Shown in pieces: positions 1-5,957 of a DNA stretch of 9,864 nucleotides (position 1 is the first letter of the stretch; each line of letters opens with the position of its first letter). Location: contig CAYYHA010000153.1 in assembly GCA_964471535.1 (NCBI GenBank), forward strand, positions 1 through 9,864, written 5' to 3'. Under the pieces are notes generated by a model. It was not told the origin of the DNA. It ran no database searches and worked only from the letters and a program-made list of their open reading frames with translations. A program made the translations under genes and the position numbers. The DNA is from CAYYHA01 sp964471535. Its GTDB lineage: Bacteria > Myxococcota > Myxococcia > SLRQ01.

Positions 1-111
1 CCCCCCACCCCGGGGATGGCACGAGGCCTGCTCTCCCGGAGGGAGATGAACCGTGTACGCCCGCAAATTGACTCCCCGGGCGCTCGCCTGGTACCGACTG
101 GCCACAGCGTG

Positions 112-1278
112 ATGTCTGCTCTGACACACCCCGCCGTGGGGCTCGACGAGCCCATCCGGCCGACCGCCCTGCGCATCGATCTGCGGGCGCTCTGCAGCAA
201 CCTCGATCTGTGTCGGCGCCACCTGGCGGCGGCCCATGGACAGCAGGCACCCGCCATCCTCGCGGTGGTGAAGGCCAACGCCTACGGGCACGGGGCGCTG
301 CCGGTGGCGCGGGCGCTCGAGGCGAAGGGTGTGGAGTGGTTCGGTGTTGCGCTGGTGGAGGAGGGGATCGCACTGCGCCAGGGTGGCATACGGGCGCCGA
401 TCCTCGTCTTGGGGGGCGCGTACGAGGGTGGCTGGGAGGCGATGCGGGCCTTCGATCTGTGCCCCGTGGTCTTCACCGAGGCGCACCTCGAGGCGGCGCG
501 GTGCCACGGGCCGCTCGCGGTGCACGTGAAGGTGGATACGGGCATGGGGCGGATCGGAGTGCTCCCAGAGGCCCTCCCTGCCTTCCTGAGGCGAGCCAAG
601 CGCAGTGCGGGGGTGCGGGTGGAGGGGCTCTTGACCCACTTCGCCAACGCGGATCTCGCCGACGATTCGGTGACCCGGGCGCAGATCGCGGCCTTCGAGG
701 CGGCGCTCGCCGAGGCGCGGGCGGCAGGGCTCGAGCCGCGCTGGATCCACCTGGCGAACAGCGCCGCGGTGCTGCGGATGACGCGGCACCTCGGCAGCCA
801 TACTTTGGTTCGCCCGGGGCTGATGCTCTATGGCTACCCGCCCTCCCCAGAGCTGCGAAACCTGGGGCTCGAGCCTGTGGCCACCTGGGTGACGAAGATC
901 ATCCACCTGAAAGAGGTGCCCAAGGGCTTTCGTGTCAGTTACGGACAGACGTGGGAGGCGCCGCGAAGAAGCCGTATCGCGACCCTGCCGGTCGGCTATG
1001 CGGATGGCTACTTTCGTGCCTTCGGCAACCGAGCGGAGGTGCTCGTTCGCGGGCGTCGTTGTCCGGTGGTCGGCCGGGTGTGCATGGACATGTGTATGGT
1101 GGACGTCACTTCGCTTCCCGAGGTCGCGGTGGGCGAGGAAGTCGTGCTCCTCGGCCGGCAGGGCGAGGAGGAGGTGAGCGCCGACGAGCTCGCCGGGCAT
1201 GCGGGCACCATCTCCTACGAGATCCTCTGTGCCATCGGCGATCGTGTGCCCAGACTGGTGGTCGCTGGAGCCGATTAA
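112..1278 (+). CDS. alr: Alanine racemase (PLP-dependent)
   Basis: This enzyme interconverts L- and D-alanine in the cytoplasm for peptidoglycan synthesis. The 388 residues are close to the usual family length. Seen in the sequence: the PLP-lysine motif VVKANAYGHG near residues 52-61 (Lys about 54), the second catalytic tyrosine in RVSYGQTW, the PVGYADGY segment, the GRVCMDMCMVDVT core of the C-terminal beta domain, and TISYEILCAIGDRVPR, whose Tyr contacts the cofactor phosphate in this family. The ATG at 112 is chosen because homology begins shortly after it (RPTALRIDLRAL). The reading frame stays open upstream with ATGs at 46 and 16. The ATG at 46 has GGAGG only 3 bases ahead, but the extra 22 residues resemble nothing in the family and their codons have a lower GC third position, so I favour 112 without certainty. 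The stop is 52 bases before mlaE. Confidence 0.95.
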   Translation: MSALTHPAVGLDEPIRPTALRIDLRALCSNLDLCRRHLAAAHGQQAPAILAVVKANAYGHGALPVARALEAKGVEWFGVALVEEGIALRQGGIRAPILVLGGAYEGGWEAMRAFDLCPVVFTEAHLEAARCHGPLAVHVKVDTGMGRIGVLPEALPAFLRRAKRSAGVRVEGLLTHFANADLADDSVTRAQIAAFEAALAEARAAGLEPRWIHLANSAAVLRMTRHLGSHTLVRPGLMLYGYPPSPELRNLGLEPVATWVTKIIHLKEVPKGFRVSYGQTWEAPRRSRIATLPVGYADGYFRAFGNRAEVLVRGRRCPVVGRVCMDMCMVDVTSLPEVAVGEEVVLLGRQGEEEVSADELAGHAGTISYEILCAIGDRVPRLVVAGAD

Positions 1279-1330
1279 GGAGGGCGGCCGGGCCGTGCCC
1301 GCCGGGGCCTGGTCGCTGGGAGGAGCGAGG

Positions 1331-2113
1331 GTGAGATTCATCCACGATTGGATCGAGGGCATCGGGAAGGGCGTCCTCGGCTTCATCGGCGGGCTCGGAG
1401 GGGTCATGACCCTCTTCGCGCAGGTCCTGGCCTGGGCGGTGCGCCCTCCCTACCGGGTGTGGAACCTCCTCGTGCAGATGGACGAGGTGGGCGTCGGGTC
1501 GCTGTTCATCGTGCTGCTCACGGGAACCTTCACCGGCATGGTCTTCTCCGAGCAGAGCAACTATGCGTTCGGGCTCTTCGGGGCCGAGGGGCTCACGGGC
1601 CCCACGGTCACGCTCTCGCTCACTCGCGAGCTCGCACCGGTACTCACCGCGCTCATGGTCACCGGTCGCAATGGTTCGGCGATGACCACCGAGCTTGGCA
1701 CCATGCGCGTTTCGGAGCAGATCGACGCGCTCGTCACCATGGCGGTCAACCCGATTCAGTATCTGGTCGTTCCGCGGGTGCTGGCGGCGACGGTGATGGT
1801 TCCGGCGCTGACCATGGTCTTCAACGTGGTGGGGATCTTCGGCAGCTATCTCGTCACCGTCATCCTGGGGGAGCAGAGTGCGGGGACCTTCATCGAAGGC
1901 ACGCGGTACCGCGTGGACCCGGAGGACGTGTGGTCCGGCTTCATCAAGGCCATCGTCTTCGGCCTCGTGATCTCCCTCATCAGCTGTTTCAAGGGCTTCT
2001 ACGCCACCGGCGGGTCGAAGGGTGTGGGCAAGGCGACGACCGAGGCGGTGGTCATCAGCTCGGTTGCCATTTTCGTGCTCGACTATTTCCTCACCCTCTT
2101 GTTGCTCCTGTGA
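1331..2113 (+). CDS. mlaE: MlaE-family ABC transporter permease (phospholipid transport)
   Basis: This is the inner-membrane permease of an Mla/MCE lipid transporter that moves phospholipids between the inner and outer membranes. It has 260 residues, the normal family length. Five hydrophobic stretches are visible, ending in a very hydrophobic C-terminus (DYFLTLLLLL). The diagnostic cytoplasmic motif reads TGRNGSAMTTELGTMRVSEQ followed by IDAL, matching the conserved GSAM-ELGTM-EQIDAL block of MlaE/YrbE. The frame is open further upstream. I chose the GTG at 1331 because AGGAG lies at 1321-1325 with a 5-base spacer and because the protein then starts with the usual amphipathic N-terminus. Its stop codon overlaps the mlaF GTG (GTGA at 2110-2113), which indicates translational coupling. 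The three mla genes form one operon. Confidence 0.94.
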   Translation: MRFIHDWIEGIGKGVLGFIGGLGGVMTLFAQVLAWAVRPPYRVWNLLVQMDEVGVGSLFIVLLTGTFTGMVFSEQSNYAFGLFGAEGLTGPTVTLSLTRELAPVLTALMVTGRNGSAMTTELGTMRVSEQIDALVTMAVNPIQYLVVPRVLAATVMVPALTMVFNVVGIFGSYLVTVILGEQSAGTFIEGTRYRVDPEDVWSGFIKAIVFGLVISLISCFKGFYATGGSKGVGKATTEAVVISSVAIFVLDYFLTLLLLL

Positions 2114-2901
2114 GTGAGACGACGCCGGTGGGCGAGACGACGCAAGAGACGCAGCCGACGGAGCCGGTCATCTCCATCCGCGGCCTGCACAAGAGCTTCG
2201 GTGACAACCACGTCTTGCGCGGTGTGGACCTCGACATCTATGCGGGCGAGACCCTGGTGATCCTCGGGGGCTCTGGAAGCGGCAAGACCGTGTTGATGAA
2301 GCACATGATCGGCCTGCTTCAGCCCGACGAAGGGCAGGTCTTCATCGAAGGTGAGGATATCAGCCGCTACAGCGAGAGGGAGATGCAGCGCATCCGGCTC
2401 AAGTTCGGGATGGTCTACCAGTGGGCGGCTCTCTTCGATTCGATGACCGTGTACGAGAACGTCTCCTTTCCGCTTCGCGAGCACCACCGGAGGATGTCGG
2501 AGGAGGAGATCCGCCGTCGTGTCGAGGAGAAGCTCTCGGTCGTGGGGCTCCTGGGCACCGAGGACAAGTATCCCAGCGAGCTCTCCGGTGGCATGCGCAA
2601 GCGCGTGGGCCTCGCTCGAGGCCTCATCCTCGACCCAAAGATCGTCCTCTACGACGAGCCGACTACGGGCCTGGACCCCATCACCACCGACGACGTCGAC
2701 AACATGATCATCGAGGCACGGGAGGCCTACGACGTCACGAGCGTGGTGATCAGCCACGACATCGGCAGCGCCTTCAAGGTGGCGACCAAGTTGGCCTTCC
2801 TCTACGATGGCGTCATCGTCGAGGAGGGGACCCAAGACGAGCTGCGCCGGAGTAAGCATCCGCACGTGCAGCGATTCCTGAAGACGTGGTTCGAGAAGTG
2901 A
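2110..2901 (+). CDS. mlaF: MlaF-family ABC transporter ATP-binding protein
   Basis: This is the cytoplasmic ATPase that drives the MlaE permease. It has 263 residues. Visible motifs: Walker A GGSGSGKT at residues 53-60, Q-loop Gln104 in MVYQWAALFDS, ABC signature LSGGM at 158-162, Walker B IVLYDEP at 178-184 with Asp182/Glu183, D-loop GLDP, and switch His216 in VVISHD. All catalytic residues are present. The start is the GTG that overlaps the mlaE stop. No separate strong ribosome binding site is needed if translation is coupled. The first 18 residues are a Thr/Glu-rich leader before the ABC fold. The C-terminal tail HVQRFLKTWFEK is encoded inside a short direct duplication at the mlaF/mlaD junction. 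The STAS partner MlaB is not found in this window. Confidence 0.95.
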   Translation: MSETTPVGETTQETQPTEPVISIRGLHKSFGDNHVLRGVDLDIYAGETLVILGGSGSGKTVLMKHMIGLLQPDEGQVFIEGEDISRYSEREMQRIRLKFGMVYQWAALFDSMTVYENVSFPLREHHRRMSEEEIRRRVEEKLSVVGLLGTEDKYPSELSGGMRKRVGLARGLILDPKIVLYDEPTTGLDPITTDDVDNMIIEAREAYDVTSVVISHDIGSAFKVATKLAFLYDGVIVEEGTQDELRRSKHPHVQRFLKTWFEK

Positions 2902-2963
2902 GACGGAGCGCGGAACCGCACGTGCAGCCACTCCAGATGACCTGGTTCGAGAAGTGAGACGGA
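2860..2963 (+). repeat. Imperfect direct duplication of the mlaF/mlaD junction
   Basis: Two copies of about 48 bases lie 56 bases apart. Copy 1 is at 2860-2907 and copy 2 at 2916-2963. The first 13 bases (CCGCACGTGCAGC at 2860 and 2916) and the last 21 bases (2887-2907 and 2943-2963) are identical, while the middle 14 bases match at only 9 positions. Copy 1 encodes the true end of MlaF, and copy 2 contains the mlaD start. Both copies end in the same GAAGTGAGACGGA, which carries a GTGA stop/start overlap. Confidence 0.9.
2898..2957 (+). CDS. 19-codon mini-ORF bridging mlaF and mlaD (possible coupling peptide)
   Basis: A GTG at 2898-2900 overlaps the mlaF stop at 2899-2901. The frame runs 19 codons to a TGA at 2955-2957, which in turn overlaps the mlaD GTG at 2954-2956. 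The peptide ends HVQPLQMTWFEK, echoing the MlaF tail HVQRFLKTWFEK, because it arose from the junction duplication. The start of the mini-ORF (VRRS) also echoes the MlaD start (VRRN). It is therefore probably a relic whose translation could carry ribosomes from mlaF to mlaD. No function of the peptide itself is claimed, and it may not be translated at all. Confidence 0.35.
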   Translation: MRRSAEPHVQPLQMTWFEK

Positions 2964-4528
2964 ACTTCTTCACGCCCTTCAAGGTGGGGCTGCTCACCCT
3001 CTTCGCCGCCGTGGCGCTTGCGGTGGGGATTATTCAGGTGACGAAGGGTGGGCTCTCCGAATCCGACAGCTACCGGGTCAGCGCGATCTTTCGTGACGTT
3101 TCCGGTCTCAAGAAGAAGAGCCGGGTGCAGATTGCGGGCATCGACGTGGGGCAGGTCGAGTCCATCGAACTGGTGGGCGCACGGGCGAAGGTGACCCTGC
3201 GGATCCGAAACGACGTACCGCTCTACGAAAACGCGACGATCACCAAGCGCTCGGAGGGCTTCATCGGAGATCAGTCGCTGGACATCTCTCCGGGGGATCC
3301 CTCCCTGCCGCGCATTCCCGACGGAGGGAGCTTCAAGCCGGAGAACGTGCTCGAGGGTGGGGGCCTCGATGCCGCCCTCGAGCAGCTCTCGGCGGTCGGC
3401 GGCGAGATCCAGGAGCTGGCGAAGACTCTCATCGTACTGGTGAAGGGAGACGAGGAGGGGCACGGCGGCTTCCAGAAGATTCTGGACGACATCTCCTCTC
3501 TCTCGAAGACGCTCGCCGAGACGGTGGAGGCCTCCACCGACGAGCTGCAGGCCATCCTGAAAAACGTCAACACCCTGACCCGGCAGGTCTCCGACCTCGC
3601 GGCAGGGGAGGAAGGCACGGTGCGGCAGATCCTCGCCAACATCGAGACCATCACCCGCGATGTACAAGAGGTGCTGGCGACGGTGCGCGGCGTTCTGGGT
3701 ACCGGCGAGGGCGAGCTGAAGGAGGGCGTGGCCAGCCTGCGCGAGACGCTCGACACCCTCGATGCGAGCCTCGAGGAGGTGCGCTCGGTGACGGGACGGC
3801 TGGCGCGAGGGGAAGGAACCGTGGGCAAGCTCCTCTCCGACGATGCGCTCTACGACCAGATCGAGGATACGGTGACCGATGCCGGGGACTTCCTCGACCG
3901 CCTCCTCGCCCTGCAGACGGAGGTGAGCCTCCGGACCGAGTACCACCTTGCCCACCGGTCGAGCCGCGAAGCGCTGCAGATCCGGCTCATCCCACGGGAG
4001 GACAAGTGGTACGAGCTGGCGCTGGTGAGCCCGCCGAAGGCGCGCGCGATCTACAGTTACGAGACGCAGAGCGGCGGGGGCACGGCCTACGTGCGCAGCG
4101 AGAACACCGATCTGCGGCTCAACGCCCTCTTCGCCAAACGCTGGCGTTTCGGGCCGCACTTTTCCATCACGGGTCGCATCGGACTCATCGAGAGCACCGG
4201 TGGGGTGGGGCTGGGCGTCGGTCTCCTCGACGATCACCTCGAGGTGCAGGTGGAGCTCTTCGAGTTCACCAACCTCGAGACGCCATTGCCGCGGCTGCGG
4301 GGCGTGATCACCCTGCACTTCCTGGAGCATCTCTACGTCACGGGGGGGGTGGACGACGCGCTCAACGACGTGACCCGCGCTCCAGAGGGGTTCGTCTACA
4401 CCGGGCCTCCCGAGCTCGACCCCTTCGGGGCCCCGGCGCGCAGCCTCTTCATCGGGGCGGGGTTCAAGTTCACCGATGAGGATCTGAAGGCCATCATCAC
4501 CGCCGTGGGGCTCCCCTCGCCCGGCTAG
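2954..4528 (+). CDS. mlaD: MlaD-type MCE protein with long helical segment and predicted C-terminal outer-membrane beta-barrel
   Basis: This is the MCE component of the lipid transporter. It has 524 residues, against roughly 180 for E. coli MlaD. In order: an N-terminal membrane anchor (about 10-28), the MCE domain (about 38-116, with GLKKKSRVQIAGIDVGQVES and the EGFIGDQSLDI pore-loop region), a long helical segment (about 135-320), and a C-terminal region (about 322-508) of alternating polar/hydrophobic, aromatic-flanked strands such as TDLRLNALFAKRWRF, HFSITGRIGLIES and SLFIGAGFKF. The helical segment has recurring Gly-rich breaks (GEEGTVRQIL, GEGTVGKLL). The last part looks like an outer-membrane barrel, so the protein may bridge both membranes without a MlaC shuttle. 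The barrel is inferred by eye. The GTG start lacks a clear ribosome binding site and overlaps an upstream TGA, so initiation is probably coupled. A G8 run at 4342-4349 lies within the coding sequence. Confidence 0.9.
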   Translation: MRRNFFTPFKVGLLTLFAAVALAVGIIQVTKGGLSESDSYRVSAIFRDVSGLKKKSRVQIAGIDVGQVESIELVGARAKVTLRIRNDVPLYENATITKRSEGFIGDQSLDISPGDPSLPRIPDGGSFKPENVLEGGGLDAALEQLSAVGGEIQELAKTLIVLVKGDEEGHGGFQKILDDISSLSKTLAETVEASTDELQAILKNVNTLTRQVSDLAAGEEGTVRQILANIETITRDVQEVLATVRGVLGTGEGELKEGVASLRETLDTLDASLEEVRSVTGRLARGEGTVGKLLSDDALYDQIEDTVTDAGDFLDRLLALQTEVSLRTEYHLAHRSSREALQIRLIPREDKWYELALVSPPKARAIYSYETQSGGGTAYVRSENTDLRLNALFAKRWRFGPHFSITGRIGLIESTGGVGLGVGLLDDHLEVQVELFEFTNLETPLPRLRGVITLHFLEHLYVTGGVDDALNDVTRAPEGFVYTGPPELDPFGAPARSLFIGAGFKFTDEDLKAIITAVGLPSPG

Positions 4529-4547
4529 GCCGCGGGGCCGGTGGGGC

Positions 4548-4581
4548 GGGTGGCGCCTGCGGTGCGTGGGGGCCGCCACCC
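4548..4581 (+). terminator. GC-rich inverted repeat after mlaD (possible terminator without U-tract)
   Basis: The arms GGGTGGCG (4548-4555) and CGCCACCC (4574-4581) pair perfectly. The stem extends to 10 pairs if C4573 is bulged, leaving a 13-base loop. It starts 19 bases after the mlaD stop and before the rpsP promoter, which is where a transcript end is expected. No run of T follows, so it is not a classical intrinsic terminator. It may act with Rho or simply protect the 3' end. Confidence 0.4.
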
Positions 4582-4690
4582 CGGCGCTCCGATCGACACC
4601 ACGGGGTCGCTGGCGTGCGGGGCAGGAGACGGGACCGGACCCTGGTCGGGCGCAAGCGGCGGTGGCGCAGGGCCAACGCCGTGAATTTGC

Positions 4691-4719
4691 TTGACCTTCT
4701 TCCGGCCCCTGTGTACTAA
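4691..4719 (+). promoter_or_regulatory. Sigma-70-type promoter for the rpsP operon
   Basis: A -35 box TTGACC (4691-4696) is followed by a 17-base spacer and a -10 box TACTAA (4714-4719). This is 5/6 and 4/6 against consensus with ideal spacing, in a region otherwise very GC-rich. Transcription would begin near 4726, giving a leader of about 63 bases before rpsP. Confidence 0.75.
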
Positions 4720-4732
4720 CCCCTCTTCCTTT

Positions 4733-4754
4733 CGCTGGCGAAGTGCGCCACGCG
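4733..4754 (+). promoter_or_regulatory. Leader hairpin in the rpsP 5' untranslated region
   Basis: CGCTGGCG (4733-4740) pairs with CGCCA-C-GCG (4746-4754) around the loop AAGTG. This gives eight base pairs with one bulged C at 4751. It begins within about 10 bases of the predicted transcription start and ends 22 bases before the ribosome binding site. It may stabilise the 5' end or serve as a ribosomal-protein target. I do not recognise it as a known leader family. Confidence 0.4.
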
Positions 4755-4776
4755 TCTGCCTTTCCACCGAGATCTC

Positions 4777-4782
4777 GAGAGG
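4777..4782 (+). promoter_or_regulatory. Ribosome binding site of rpsP
   Basis: GAGAGG lies 6 bases before the ATG at 4789 and fixes the rpsP start. Confidence 0.7.
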
Positions 4783-4788
4783 TTATCC

Positions 4789-5055
4789 ATGGCTGCGGTA
4801 CTCCGACTCGCCCGCGCGGGCGCGAAGAAGGCGCCTGTCTACCACGTGGTGGCCGCCGACCGCCGCGCGCCCCGCGACGGGCGCTTCATCGAGAAGCTGG
4901 GCGTCTTCAACCCCAACCGCGATCCCGAGGAATTGAAGCTCGACCTCGAGCGGGTCGAGTACTGGCTCGGCGTGGGCGCAAAGCCCACCGAGCGGGTGGC
5001 GCAGCTGATTCGGCGCGCCCGCAAGGCTGCGTCCGCCGCGCCCGCCGAGAGCTGA
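4789..5055 (+). CDS. rpsP: 30S ribosomal protein S16
   Basis: This is a small-subunit ribosomal protein that helps assemble the 5' domain of 16S rRNA. It has 88 residues, normal for bacteria. The family pattern is clear: an N-terminal strand ending LRLARAGAKKAPVYHVVAAD, then the DRRAPRDGRFIEKLGVFNP block and the helix with YWLGVGAKPTERVAQLI. The N-terminus reads AAVLRLARAG where many S16 proteins have VKIRLxRxG, with the second position Ala. The ATG start is supported by GAGAGG upstream. It is the first gene of the conserved rpsP-khpA-rimM-trmD-rplS cluster and sits behind its own promoter. Confidence 0.97.
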   Translation: MAAVLRLARAGAKKAPVYHVVAADRRAPRDGRFIEKLGVFNPNRDPEELKLDLERVEYWLGVGAKPTERVAQLIRRARKAASAAPAES

Positions 5056-5090
5056 GCGGCGGCCGGCCCTGGCCCCTCACCCTCGGGACT

Positions 5091-5124
5091 CCCTGCCCAC
5101 GGCCTCGGGGTTTTTGGCTATATT
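5091..5124 (+). promoter_or_regulatory. Possible attenuator or weak promoter between rpsP and khpA
   Basis: A weak stem CCC-GCC/GGC-GGG (within 5091-5110, with an internal loop) is followed directly by TTTTT (5111-5115), which resembles a poor intrinsic terminator. It is followed by a -10-like TATATT (5119-5124), for which I find no -35 at suitable spacing. This is the only AT-rich patch in the rpsP-khpA gap. It could lower read-through from rpsP or start a second transcript. Both readings are weak. Confidence 0.25.
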
Positions 5125-5166
5125 GAGATCGCCCCGAACCCGCTGCTGTCGCTGTACGTTCCCCGC

Positions 5167-5171
5167 GGAGG
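5167..5171 (+). promoter_or_regulatory. Ribosome binding site that fixes the TTG start of khpA
   Basis: GGAGG lies 6 bases before the TTG at 5178. It is the strongest ribosome binding site in this gap and supports the non-ATG start. Confidence 0.8.
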
Positions 5172-5177
5172 CTCAAG

Positions 5178-5414
5178 TTGTCCTTGAAGGATCTGATCGA
5201 GGCGATCGCCAAGGCGCTCGTCGACCATCCCGAGGCGGTCGAGGTACACGAGATCGAGGGCGAGCAGACCTCGGTCATCGAACTTCGGGTCGCGAAGGAG
5301 GATCTGGGCAAGGTGATCGGCAAGAAGGGCCGGACCGCTGCCGCCATGCGGACCCTCCTCTCGGCCGCGTCCACGAAGCTGCGCAAGCGGGCGGTGCTGG
5401 AGATCCTCGAGTAG
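5178..5414 (+). CDS. khpA: KH-domain RNA-binding protein KhpA (YlqC family)
   Basis: This is a small single-KH-domain RNA-binding protein of 78 residues. Homologues bind RNA, often with KhpB/Jag, and are encoded beside rpsP in many bacteria. The sequence shows the type II KH signature VIGKKGRTAAAMRTLL, with the GKKG loop that contacts RNA at about residues 48-51, after a strand-helix region SLKDLIEAIAKALVDHPEAV. The start is TTG at 5178, set by GGAGG (5167-5171) with a 6-base spacer. No ATG lies nearby in this frame. It ends 14 bases before rimM and is part of the same operon. The use of TTG may reduce its output relative to rpsP. Confidence 0.95.
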   Translation: MSLKDLIEAIAKALVDHPEAVEVHEIEGEQTSVIELRVAKEDLGKVIGKKGRTAAAMRTLLSAASTKLRKRAVLEILE

Positions 5415-5428
5415 CCCTGCGGAGGTGG

Positions 5429-5947
5429 ATGGTGACGCAGCCCTCCACCTGTCGGCTGGTCGTGCTCGGACGGGTGGGTCGCCCCCACGGCGTTCGTGGG
5501 GAGGTCACCTTCCTCCCGTACAACGCCGAGTCGGAGCTGGTGGCCGAGGTGGCCAGGCTCCGAGCGCTGGATGGGCGCTGCTTCACCGTCCGCCGCGCCC
5601 GACGCCATGGCGCCGGGCGATGGATCCTGGCCCTCGAGGGCGTGGTGGACCGCGATGCGGCGAGTGCGCTCACGCATACGGAGCTCGGCGTGCTGCGCTC
5701 GGAGCTGCCTGAGCCGGAGGAGGGGTGGTACCTCGTCGACCTCTTGGGCTTGCGGGTGGTCGATGGGAGAGGGGAGGATCTGGGCACCGTTGTCGGTGTC
5801 GAGGAGGCGGTGGCCGCGCCGCTGCTGCTCGTGCGGCGGGGAGCGCACACCTGGCGCCTCCCCGCCACCGCGCCGCTCCTGGTCGCCGTGGACTTCGGGG
5901 CAGGGGAGATCGAGGTGGACGTCCCAGACGGTCTCGTCGACCTGTAG
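5429..5947 (+). CDS. rimM: 16S rRNA processing/maturation factor RimM
   Basis: RimM assists 30S assembly and binds S19 and the 16S 3' domain. It has 172 residues, the normal length. The N-terminal RimM domain starts LGRVGRPHGVRGEVTF (residues 13-28), matching the conserved G-HG-RGE pattern. A PRC-barrel C-terminal domain follows, with GWYLVDLLGLRVVD (about 99-112) and ending in the typical IEVDVPDGLVDL. The start is ambiguous by one codon. GGAGG (5421-5425) is 3 bases from the ATG at 5429 and 6 bases from the next codon, GTG 5432, so the GTG may be the real start. It ends 10 bases before trmD and probably helps translation of that gene. Confidence 0.96.
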   Translation: MVTQPSTCRLVVLGRVGRPHGVRGEVTFLPYNAESELVAEVARLRALDGRCFTVRRARRHGAGRWILALEGVVDRDAASALTHTELGVLRSELPEPEEGWYLVDLLGLRVVDGRGEDLGTVVGVEEAVAAPLLLVRRGAHTWRLPATAPLLVAVDFGAGEIEVDVPDGLVDL

Positions 5948-5957
5948 GCTGGTCCTG

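Noticed and set aside
68..97. TTGACT with a TACCGA-like -10 as an alr promoter
   Set aside because: The -10 matches poorly and the spacing is 18, so it is not convincing. It would also exclude the ATG at 46 but proves nothing.
1199..1330. Longer start for mlaE inside alr
   Set aside because: The extra 44 residues would overlap the alr C-terminus and lack family similarity. The GTG at 1331 has a good ribosome binding site.
210..1334. 374-codon + strand frame overlapping alr
   Set aside because: It is a Gly/Arg/Pro-rich out-of-frame reading of alr with no domain.
1348..2109. Upstream extension of the mlaF frame over mlaE
   Set aside because: This part is an Arg/His-rich shadow of mlaE. MlaF homology starts just after the GTG at 2110.
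2813..4579. 588-codon open frame on the - strand across mlaD
   Set aside because: It is the antisense shadow of a GC-rich gene. Its translation is His/Arg/Leu/Glu-rich with no recognisable domain, while the + strand encodes a clear MCE protein.
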